DNA of 9,515 bases from positions 1 through 9,515 of the forward strand of contig DATJNS010000367.1 of NCBI GenBank assembly GCA_035507915.1, given 5' to 3'. The notes below the pieces were generated by a model, which saw only the letters and a program-made list of their open reading frames with translations, was not told where the DNA came from and made no database searches. The DNA is from JACQAI01 sp035507915. GTDB lineage: Bacteria; Pseudomonadota; Alphaproteobacteria; Elsterales; Elsteraceae. Position numbers and translations under genes: made by a program. Shown piece after piece: positions 1 to 5,273 of this stretch (position 1 is the first letter of the stretch; each line of letters begins with the position of its first letter).

Positions 1-2
1 CG

Positions 3-383
3 CTCGAGCCGCTCGACATCGTCGTGGTCAACACGCGCGCCGGATCGGCCTACGGCAAGCCCGACTACGTCGCGGCCGGCTGCGGCATGGGACGCGAAGC
101 CACGCTCTATCTGCTCGAGCGCGGCGTCCGTTTGACGGGAACCGACGCCTGGAGCTGGGACGCGCCGTTCGTGCACACCAAGGCGAAATACGAAGCGAGC
201 CACGACGCCGGCCTGATCTGGGAAGGCCACAAGGCCGGCCGCGAGATCGGCTACTGCCACCTCGAGAAGCTGCACAACCTCGAGGCGCTGCCGGCGCACG
301 GCTTCACGATCAGTTGCTTCCCCGTGAAGATCCGCGGCGCGTCGGCCGGCTGGACGCGCGCCGTCGCGATCCTCGAGAGCTAG
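3..383 (+). CDS. Cyclase family protein, C-terminal part (5' truncated by window edge)
   Basis: The open frame runs from the window edge to TAG at 381-383, giving about 126 residues of a longer protein. The stretches LDIVVVNT, GCGMGREATLYLLERGV, TGTDAWSWDAPF, GHKAGREIGYCHLEKLHNLE and the ending KIRGASAGWTRAVAI are typical of the C-terminal half of cyclase-family metal-dependent hydrolases (PF04199, the kynurenine formamidase-like fold). The family's N-terminal metal-binding HxGTHxDxP motif would lie outside the window, so its catalytic integrity cannot be judged. GTG at 24 is an internal valine codon and not a start, because recognisable family sequence precedes it. Family members hydrolyse amides or lactone-like substrates; the substrate here is unknown. 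The gene converges on the aldolase-like gene and shares CTAG with its stop. Confidence 0.88.
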   Translation, partial: LEPLDIVVVNTRAGSAYGKPDYVAAGCGMGREATLYLLERGVRLTGTDAWSWDAPFVHTKAKYEASHDAGLIWEGHKAGREIGYCHLEKLHNLEALPAHGFTISCFPVKIRGASAGWTRAVAILES

Positions 384-1168
384 GTCGCGTAGCTCGGGTC
401 GAGCTGCTCGACCAGGCGCACCATGGCGGGCCACTCGCGCGCGCCGGCCTGGCGCAGCTTCCCGTTCGGCATGGTGTAGTTGCGCGCCGCCTGGGCGCAC
501 ACCTCGGGCGACGGCATGACGATCTTGGCGCCCGCCGCCGCCGCGGTCTGGATCTGCAGCTGGGTGCGCGACGAGCGCTCGAAGTAGTACTGCAGGATGA
601 AGGCCTCGGCGACCGAGCGACCGATCGTCAGGATGCCGTGGTTGCGCAGCACCAGCACGGGATGGTCGGCGGCGTCGCGGATCAGGCGGGTGCGCTCGTC
701 GAGGTCGTTCGACGGGCCCTCGTAGGCGTGATAGCCGACGCGGTTGTAGAACCGCATGGCGAACTGGCTGAGCGGCAAGAGACCCTGCTCCTGCGCGCCG
801 ACCGCGATGTTGGCCTCGGTGTGGGTGTGCAGCACGCACTGCGCGTCGTCGCGCGACATGTGCAGCGCGCTGTGGATCACGAAGCCGGCGAAGATCGGCT
901 TGTTGGCCGACGGCGTCACGAGCTTGCCGTCGCAGTCGATCTTGAGCAGGTTGGACGCGGTGATCTCGTTGAAGCGGTAGCCTTCCGGATTGATCAGGAA
1001 GTGGTGGTCGGAGTTGGGCACGCGCGCCGAGATGTGCGTGAAGATCAGGTCGTCCCAGCCGTAATGCGCGATCAGCCGGTAGCACGCCGCGAGATCGACC
1101 CGCACCGCCCATTCCGCCGGATCGACGCCGCTCGGCCGCGCCGCCTGCCGTGCCTCGATCGTGTCCAT
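380..1168 (-). CDS. Class II aldolase/adducin family protein
   Basis: This 262-residue cytoplasmic protein has the class II aldolase/adducin fold (PF00596). Visible family motifs are FTHIS (43-47), the zinc-binding H114-T-H116 in VLHTHTEAN and the third ligand H177 in RNHGIL. Family members are zinc-dependent lyases (fuculose- or ribulose-phosphate aldolases and epimerases) or enzymes of unknown substrate. The long form, with an N-terminal extension and a C-terminal tail after about residue 200, resembles the poorly characterised catabolic members rather than the roughly 215-residue sugar-phosphate enzymes. The ATG at 1166-1168 is supported by GGAGGG at 1175-1180, six bases upstream. It lies downstream of the SDR gene on the same strand, separated by 165 bp that contain an inverted-repeat element, so co-transcription is uncertain. 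Substrate unknown. Confidence 0.9.
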   Translation of the reverse strand: MDTIEARQAARPSGVDPAEWAVRVDLAACYRLIAHYGWDDLIFTHISARVPNSDHHFLINPEGYRFNEITASNLLKIDCDGKLVTPSANKPIFAGFVIHSALHMSRDDAQCVLHTHTEANIAVGAQEQGLLPLSQFAMRFYNRVGYHAYEGPSNDLDERTRLIRDAADHPVLVLRNHGILTIGRSVAEAFILQYYFERSSRTQLQIQTAAAAGAKIVMPSPEVCAQAARNYTMPNGKLRQAGAREWPAMVRLVEQLDPSYAT

Positions 1169-1218
1169 CGCTTGCCCTCCGATCCCATCGTTTCGCTGAT
1201 GTTACGACCCAATCAATC

Positions 1219-1298
1219 CGTCATGCCCGCGCAAGCGGGCATCCAGGATCGCCTGCACCGCCGTTCGACTCTGGATCCCCGCTTGCGCGGGGATGACG
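1219..1298. repeat. Intergenic inverted-repeat element (two hairpin arms)
   Basis: Two 28-bp arms (1219-1246 and 1271-1298) are inverted copies of each other with two mismatches, separated by 24 bp. Each arm is itself a palindrome: ATGCCCGC-GCAA-GCGGGCAT at 1223-1242 and ATCCCCGC-TTGC-GCGGGGAT at 1275-1294, both with perfect 8-bp stems and 4-nt loops. The architecture CGTCAT...ATCCAG / CTGGAT...ATGACG is that of a common dispersed non-coding repeat of proteobacteria, often mistranslated as 'MPAQAGIQ...LDPRLRGDD'. It fills most of the gap between the SDR and the aldolase. It could form hairpins that protect or punctuate mRNA, but there is no T-run on either strand to make it a standard terminator. 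Confidence 0.88.
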
Positions 1299-1333
1299 AC
1301 CGGGACGTGACGAGCGGCACGGGTGCCCCGGGC

Positions 1334-2086
1334 CTAGAACGAATAGCGCCGCAGGCCGCCGTCGACCGGGATGACGGCGCCGGTGATGTAGCGCGCCACC
1401 GGGGAGGCGAGGAACACGGCGAGCACCGCGAGATCCTCGGGCTGACCGTACTCGCCGACCGGGATCTCCTCCTCCGAGTGCTTCTTGCGGTACTCGGGCG
1501 GATAGTTGCGCAGGATCTGCTCGCTGATGATGCGGCCGGGCGGGATGCAGTTGATCGTGATGCCGTACTTGCCGATCTCGCGCGACAGGCCCTTGGCCCA
1601 GGCGTGCACCGCGGCCTTGGCGGAGAACGCGGCGTTGAGGCCCTCGGGCTCCGACTTGCCCGTGATGTTGATGATGCGGCCCCATTTCTGGCCGATCATG
1701 TCGGGCAGGAGCGCGTGGGTGAGCTGGCGCTGCCGCGTGAAGTTCAGCGTCATCGCCTCTTCCCAGCGCTCCTCGGGCGCGTCGATCGGCAGCTTGCGGC
1801 TGCCGCCGGCGCAGTTCACCAGGATCTGGACGTGGCCGAGCGCCTCCAGCGCGGCGTCGCGGATGCGCTCGGGCGCGCCCGCCGCCGTGATGTCGGTGGC
1901 GATGATCGCGGGCTTGGGCGCACCCGCCGCGACCATCTCGCCCTGCAGGGTCTCGAGCAGCTCGGCGCGCCGCGCGACCACCGCAAGCTTGACGCCCTCG
2001 GCGCCGAGCGCGCGCGCGATCGCGCGGCCGATCCCCATGCTGGCGCCGGTGACCAGCGCCGTGCGGCCTTTCAGCTGCAGATCCAT
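1334..2086 (-). CDS. SDR family oxidoreductase with atypical active site
   Basis: This 250-residue protein is a classical-length short-chain dehydrogenase/reductase with a Rossmann fold. The cofactor motif TGASMGIG is at 13-20, NCAG (for NNAG) at 91-94, the structural Asn N115 in LNF, and the C-terminal PVDGG at 240-244. The second basic position after the glycine motif (ARR, 38-40) suggests NADP(H) preference, an inference. The expected catalytic YxxxK is missing: before K157 the sequence is NAAFSAK, so position 153 is Ala and the nearest aromatic is F154; the usual NISS serine motif reads NITG (140-143). It may use another residue, be inactive on standard carbonyls, or belong to a distinct SDR subfamily. 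The ATG abuts the TAG of the upstream glutaredoxin-DinB gene with no spacer (TAG-ATG), which implies translational coupling. Substrate unknown. Confidence 0.92.
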   Translation of the reverse strand: MDLQLKGRTALVTGASMGIGRAIARALGAEGVKLAVVARRAELLETLQGEMVAAGAPKPAIIATDITAAGAPERIRDAALEALGHVQILVNCAGGSRKLPIDAPEERWEEAMTLNFTRQRQLTHALLPDMIGQKWGRIINITGKSEPEGLNAAFSAKAAVHAWAKGLSREIGKYGITINCIPPGRIISEQILRNYPPEYRKKHSEEEIPVGEYGQPEDLAVLAVFLASPVARYITGAVIPVDGGLRRYSF

Positions 2087-2860
2087 CTACTCGTCCCAGA
2101 CCTTCTCCGGCATCGGCAGGCCGGCGAAGTCGGCCGCGCTCAACGGCCGGTCGGGCGTGATGCCGTGGGTCTCCAACAACATCATGAGCTGACGGGTGTG
2201 CTGACCCGAGTGCCAGGTCGCGCGCTCCATCACCTCGTGCATCGGCCGCTCGCCGTAATAGGTCGGCACGATCTTGGTTCCCGAGTGGTCGGGCCAGCCC
2301 TTCCACCACGCCGCGTAACGCCGGCGCACGTCCTCGCCGTAGTCGGCGACCTGGCCGGGCGATTTCATCGCATCGGGCGGCGCCTGGACCAGGCTCTCGT
2401 GCCGCACCTCGACGCCGCCCGTCATCGCCTCCATGAAGGCTTCCGGGATGCGGAACAGATGGTGGCAGAGCACCCGGTAGGTGCGGTCGCGGTTGCGCAG
2501 CTTGTTGAGGAACTTGTCGTCCGGGATCTGGCGCACGAAGCGCTGGGCGGCCGTCAGGATCAGGTCCATGCGCGCCGCCAGCTGGTCGGGCGAGAGCGCC
2601 GGCTTGAAGGTTTCGTTGAGGCCCAGGAACTCGGCCAGCTTCTCGAACGACTGGCCGATCACGAACTTGTCGCCGCGCGACACCACCGGCAGCGACCGCG
2701 CGCCGAGGCGCGCGAGCTCCGCCATTCCCGCGGGATTGCCATGCACGTTTACCGACTCGAACTCGATCCCACGGACCGAGAGGAACTCCTTGGTTCGCAG
2801 GCAGCTGGTTCACCCAGGCTGCCAGAACACCTTGATGGGCGCGGCGGTCTGCTGATCCAT
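2087..2860 (-). CDS. Probable selenoprotein: glutaredoxin-DinB fusion with in-frame UGA (Sec17)
   Basis: The frame from ATG 2860 to TAG 2087 encodes 257 residues if TGA at 2810-2812 is read as selenocysteine. Residues 1-80 are a glutaredoxin-like thioredoxin fold: IKVFWQPG-U17-TSC20 is the redox motif with Sec in place of the first Cys, RSLPVV carries the cis-proline P58, and GQSFEKLAEFLG closes the domain. Residues about 90-257 are a DinB-type four-helix domain, with H133/H134 and H217xxxH221 as likely metal ligands. Family knowledge: DinB enzymes often use thiol cofactors, and all-Cys glutaredoxin-DinB fusions have WQPGCTSC at this position. I infer a selenol redox domain serving a thiol-dependent metalloenzyme domain. 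GAGGA at 2865-2869 supports the ATG. A standard gene caller would start at GTG 2746 (V39) or later and lose the active site. A nonsense mutation remains the alternative, but the frame is otherwise intact and selA and selB are adjacent. Confidence 0.85.
2768..2801 (-). promoter_or_regulatory. Candidate bacterial SECIS element inside the coding region
   Basis: Starting eight nucleotides after the UGA, the mRNA can fold into a hairpin. The lower helix pairs 2801-2792 with 2777-2768: nine of ten positions pair, counting two G-U wobbles, with one A-C mismatch. An asymmetric internal loop follows (A / CUC), then a 3-bp upper stem AGG/CCU closed by the tetraloop AGUU (2787-2784). The loop begins 22 nucleotides after UGA and has G in its second position. 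As I recall the bacterial SECIS consensus, it asks for an apical loop roughly 16-37 nt from UGA with a G in the first two loop positions, which this meets. The short upper stem is a weakness. SelB would bind here through its C-terminal winged helices. Confidence 0.6.
2810..2812 (-). other. Candidate selenocysteine codon (UGA)
   Basis: This single in-frame TGA (minus strand) is flanked by CCT GGG before and ACC AGC TGC after, so the peptide is PG-U-TSC. It falls exactly where glutaredoxins of the WQPGCTSC type have the nucleophilic cysteine. Coding sequence typical of the fold continues on both sides in the same frame, which is what Sec recoding predicts and what a random upstream stop would not. 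Confidence 0.8.
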
Positions 2861-2912
2861 GGCTTCCTCGCCTGGTGCGGTCTCGGATGGCCCGACTCTA
2901 ACCCCCGGCACG

Positions 2913-2938
2913 GCGGCGCGATACCGGTTTCGCGCCGC
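2913..2938. promoter_or_regulatory. 26-bp near-perfect palindrome in the divergent promoter region (candidate operator)
   Basis: The arms GCGGCGCGA (2913-2921) and TCGCGCCGC (2930-2938) are exact inverted repeats around a core containing ACCGGT (2923-2928); 12 of 13 position pairs match with no spacer. It lies 53-78 bp upstream of the selenoprotein start and 69-94 bp upstream of the tautomerase start, in the only space where both divergent promoters could be. A dimeric regulator site is the simplest reading; a transcript hairpin is possible too. The regulator is not identifiable from this window. Confidence 0.5.
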
Positions 2939-2966
2939 TGCGACCCCGTGCCAAGCTGGGGTCCCC

Positions 2967-2992
2967 CATGCAATCCCGACATGCAATCCTGA
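2967..2992. repeat. Tandem 13-bp direct repeat next to the tautomerase RBS
   Basis: CATGCAATCCCGA (2967-2979) is followed directly by CATGCAATCCTGA (2980-2992), differing at one base. It ends two bases before the AGGAG (2994-2998) of the tautomerase gene. It may be a slippage duplication or two half-sites for a regulator. It also makes the ATG codons at 2968 and 2981, which are poor start candidates compared with 3007. Confidence 0.75.
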
Positions 2993-3006
2993 CAGGAGTC
3001 CGAGCC

Positions 3007-3192
3007 ATGCCGATGGTCCGCATCGAGTTGTTCAGCGGCCGCACCCGCGAGCAGAAGGCGCGCGCCGCCAAGGAGGTCACCGAGGCGCTCGCGCGCACCA
3101 TCGGCTCGAAGCCGGAGGCGACCCAGGTGATCTTCGTCGACGTCGCCAAGGCCGACTGGGCCGACAACGGCAAGCTCTGCGACGAAGGCTGA
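3007..3192 (+). CDS. 4-oxalocrotonate tautomerase-like protein
   Basis: This 61-residue protein has the length and pattern of the 4-oxalocrotonate tautomerase family. After removal of Met, Pro is N-terminal (PMVRIELFSGR), giving the catalytic Pro1 and Arg11 (mature numbering) of the family; the late motif VAKADWADNGK matches the usual 'K..W...G' segment. Such proteins form hexamers or dimers of short beta-alpha-beta units and tautomerise 2-hydroxymuconate-type substrates or catalyse related reactions; the substrate is unknown. ATG at 3007 is chosen over 2968 because it places Pro at position 2 and has AGGAG eight bases upstream (2994-2998). The gene is transcribed divergently from the glutaredoxin-DinB gene and lies antisense between it and selB. 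It ends just before a hairpin/T-run terminator. Confidence 0.87.
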   Translation: MPMVRIELFSGRTREQKARAAKEVTEALARTIGSKPEATQVIFVDVAKADWADNGKLCDEG

Positions 3193-3229
3193 GCGGAGGC
3201 TCCTCGCCGGGCCCATCAACCTGCGGAAC

Positions 3230-3320
3230 CGTCATGCTCGGCCTCGTGCCGAGCAGTCTTTTTTTTTCCGCCGCGTTGATGGAAAGGCGTGGATCCTCGG
3301 GACAAGCCCGAGGCTGACGA
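3230..3320. repeat. Second, degenerate copy of the intergenic inverted-repeat type
   Basis: The left arm 3230-3255 (CGTCATGCTCGG...CCGAGCA) and right arm 3289-3320 (GGATCCTCGGG...CCCGAGGCTGACGA) are imperfect inverted copies with outer ends like those of the element at 1219-1298. The right arm has its own palindrome, CCTCGGG (3295-3301) / CCCGAGG (3307-3313), with a 5-nt loop. The 33-bp centre contains the T9 tract. The element fills the space between the convergent 3' ends of the tautomerase gene and selB. On the minus strand the right-arm hairpin follows selB by about 40 bases but has no T-run. Confidence 0.75.
3235..3267 (+). terminator. Rho-independent terminator for the tautomerase gene
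   Basis: TGCTCGGC (3235-3242) pairs perfectly with GCCGAGCA (3248-3255) around a 5-nt loop, followed after GTC by nine consecutive T (3259-3267). It starts 42 bases after the tautomerase stop. The hairpin is one arm of a dispersed inverted-repeat element, so the repeat seems to serve as the terminator. Confidence 0.75.
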
Positions 3321-3353
3321 TCCGGTTTGTGGGGCTGTATTCCAGACCGTGCC

Positions 3354-5273
3354 CTACCCCGCCAACGGGCCGAAGATGTCGGCGGCCGGCTTGACGATGC
3401 GGCGCGCGTCGCCGACGCGGCGCGTGAAGCCGGCCTTGTCGAAGAACTCCAGCACCTCGATCGTCAGGTTGCGGCCGAGCGCCGAGCGGTCGCGGAAGCG
3501 CGCGGCGTCGAACGTGCCGTTGGGCGCCTCGGCGGCCAACGCCTCGGCGGTCGCGGCGAGCTGCGCGATGGCGGTGCGCGGGAAGAACCGGTTGGGCGCG
3601 ACGCGGGTCGCCAGGCCGACGCGCGCGGCGCGGTTGAGCAGGCGCTCGAGCGCGGCGAGCTCGAGCCCGGCGGCCTGCGCGACCTCGCGGGTCGGTGGCG
3701 GCCGGCCCGTGATCAGCGGCTCGATGCGTTGCCATGCCGCGAGCTCGGCGCCGGCGAGCGCCGGACGCCGCTCCGGACGGCGCAGCTGCTGGCCGTCGCG
3801 CGCCACCGCGCCCTCGCCGATCAGCGCGTCGAGCGCCGCCGCGAAGCTGCGCCGACCGATCGCGGCCGGCCGCGCCTGGCGCAGCTCGGCCGCGGTCGCG
3901 CCGACCGCGTCGGGATGCGCGCGGTGCCAGCCGTCGAGCGCGCCGAGCACGGCCTCGCGCGCGGCGTGCCACGCCGCCGCGGCAACGCCGAACGTGCGCT
4001 CGCGGTCGACGAACGTGATCAGCGCCGCGTCCGTCCGCAGGCGCTCGGCGTCGGTCGCCGGCAGGTTGGCGGCGATCGCGAACCGGCCGAGATCGACGCC
4101 GTCGGGCTCGGCCGCCAGCACGCCGGCGAGCGCGCTCGCCGCGTCGTCGGCCTCGAGCGCGCGCAGACGCGCGAGCCGCGCCGGCAGACGTCGGCCGCGC
4201 GACGGCACGAACGGGTCGAGCACGCGGCCGCCCGCCACGGTGCGCGCCGCCGCGCGGTCGCGCAGGACGAAGCGGTCGCCGGTGAGCGCGTGGACCGGCC
4301 GGTCGAGCGCGAGCTGCGCCAGCGCGTGCGCGCCCGGCTCGAGCGACGAGCCCTCGAGCAGGATCAGCCGGCCGGTCACGTCGGCCGCGCCGTGATGCAG
4401 ATGGACCGGCGTATCCTGGCGCAGCCGCGCGCCGGCGCGCGGCGTGCGCACGCGCACGTCGAGCCGATCGACCGCGACGCCGATCTCGGCAGCCGCCAGC
4501 CAGTCGCCGCGCGACACGCCGTCGCGATCGACCTCCGGCGCGACGATGTTGACGGCGCAGCGCTCGCCGGCGCGCGCCTCGGTCACCGCGCGGTGATGGC
4601 CGTGCAGCCCGCGCACGCGCACCGGCTGGCCGCCCGGCAGCAGCGTGAGGCGGTCGCCGACCGCGACGCGCCCGTTCGCCACCGTGCCGGTGACCACGAG
4701 GCCGGCGCCGTCGACCGTGAAGCAGCGATCGATGCTGAGCCGGAAGTGCCCGGCGTCCGGGCGCGCCGGGCACGCGGCCAGCGCGCCCGCGACGTGGGCC
4801 TTGAGCGCGTCGACGCCGATGTTCTCGAGCGCCGAGACCTCGAGCATCGGCGCGCCGGCGAGCGTCGTCGGCGCCAGCAGGTCGGCGACGTCGGCGCGCA
4901 CCGCGGCGATCCGCTCGGGCGCGGCGCGATCGATCTTGGTCAGCGCGACCGCGCCGTGCCGGATGCCCAGCAGGTCGAGGATCTCGAGATGCTCGCGCGT
5001 CTGCGGCATCACGCCGTCGTCGACCGCGATCACGAGCAGCGCGAAGTCGATGCCCGTGACGCCCGACAGCATGTTGCGCACGAAGCGCTCGTGCCCCGGC
5101 ACGTCGACGAAGCCGACCGTGCCGCCGCCCGGCAAGCTCCAGGCCGCGAACCCGAGGTCGATGGTGAGGCCGCGCTTGCGCTCCTCCGGCAGATGCGCGG
5201 TGTCGACGCCGGTGATCGCCTTGATGAGCGCGGTCTTGCCGTGATCGATGTGGCCCGCGGTCGCGATGATCAC
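3354..5273 (-). CDS. selB: Selenocysteine-specific elongation factor SelB
   Basis: This 639-residue cytoplasmic GTPase delivers Sec-tRNA(Sec) to UGA codons marked by a SECIS hairpin. The N-terminal G domain shows G1 GHIDHGKT (7-14), the SelB/EF-Tu effector region RGLTIDLGF (34-42), G3 DVPGH (57-61) and G4 TKID (112-115). Beta-barrel domains follow to about residue 350, including SIDRCFTVDGAGLVVTGTV, and the C-terminal third has the alternating helices expected of the winged-helix repeats that bind SECIS RNA. The length is close to that of E. coli SelB. The start is taken as GTG 5273 because VIIATAGHIDHGKT is the conserved N-terminus; it overlaps the selA stop as GTGA, so the two genes are translationally coupled. 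No disruptive stop or frameshift is visible. Confidence 0.96.
   Translation of the reverse strand: MIIATAGHIDHGKTALIKAITGVDTAHLPEERKRGLTIDLGFAAWSLPGGGTVGFVDVPGHERFVRNMLSGVTGIDFALLVIAVDDGVMPQTREHLEILDLLGIRHGAVALTKIDRAAPERIAAVRADVADLLAPTTLAGAPMLEVSALENIGVDALKAHVAGALAACPARPDAGHFRLSIDRCFTVDGAGLVVTGTVANGRVAVGDRLTLLPGGQPVRVRGLHGHHRAVTEARAGERCAVNIVAPEVDRDGVSRGDWLAAAEIGVAVDRLDVRVRTPRAGARLRQDTPVHLHHGAADVTGRLILLEGSSLEPGAHALAQLALDRPVHALTGDRFVLRDRAAARTVAGGRVLDPFVPSRGRRLPARLARLRALEADDAASALAGVLAAEPDGVDLGRFAIAANLPATDAERLRTDAALITFVDRERTFGVAAAAWHAAREAVLGALDGWHRAHPDAVGATAAELRQARPAAIGRRSFAAALDALIGEGAVARDGQQLRRPERRPALAGAELAAWQRIEPLITGRPPPTREVAQAAGLELAALERLLNRAARVGLATRVAPNRFFPRTAIAQLAATAEALAAEAPNGTFDAARFRDRSALGRNLTIEVLEFFDKAGFTRRVGDARRIVKPAADIFGPLAG

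Noticed and set aside
2087..2746. Taking GTG 2746 (or ATG 2725) as the start of a 219-residue or shorter DinB protein.
   Set aside because: This cuts the glutaredoxin fold in half and drops the redox motif. The upstream frame matches the family up to the UGA and beyond it to an ATG with a Shine-Dalgarno.
2087..2860. Pseudogene caused by a nonsense mutation.
   Set aside because: Only one stop is present, at the redox Cys, with no frameshift or other decay, a hairpin after it and selA/selB nearby. It cannot be fully excluded without homologues.
314..2992. Long plus-strand open frame of 892 codons antisense to the aldolase, SDR and DinB genes.
   Set aside because: It is an Arg/Ala/Val/His-rich low-complexity translation with no recognisable family, a shadow of high-G+C genes on the other strand, and it even translates the intergenic repeat.
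3190..3192. The tautomerase TGA as a second selenocysteine codon.
   Set aside because: The protein already has full family length, and the sequence after the TGA is not family-like and leads into a terminator.
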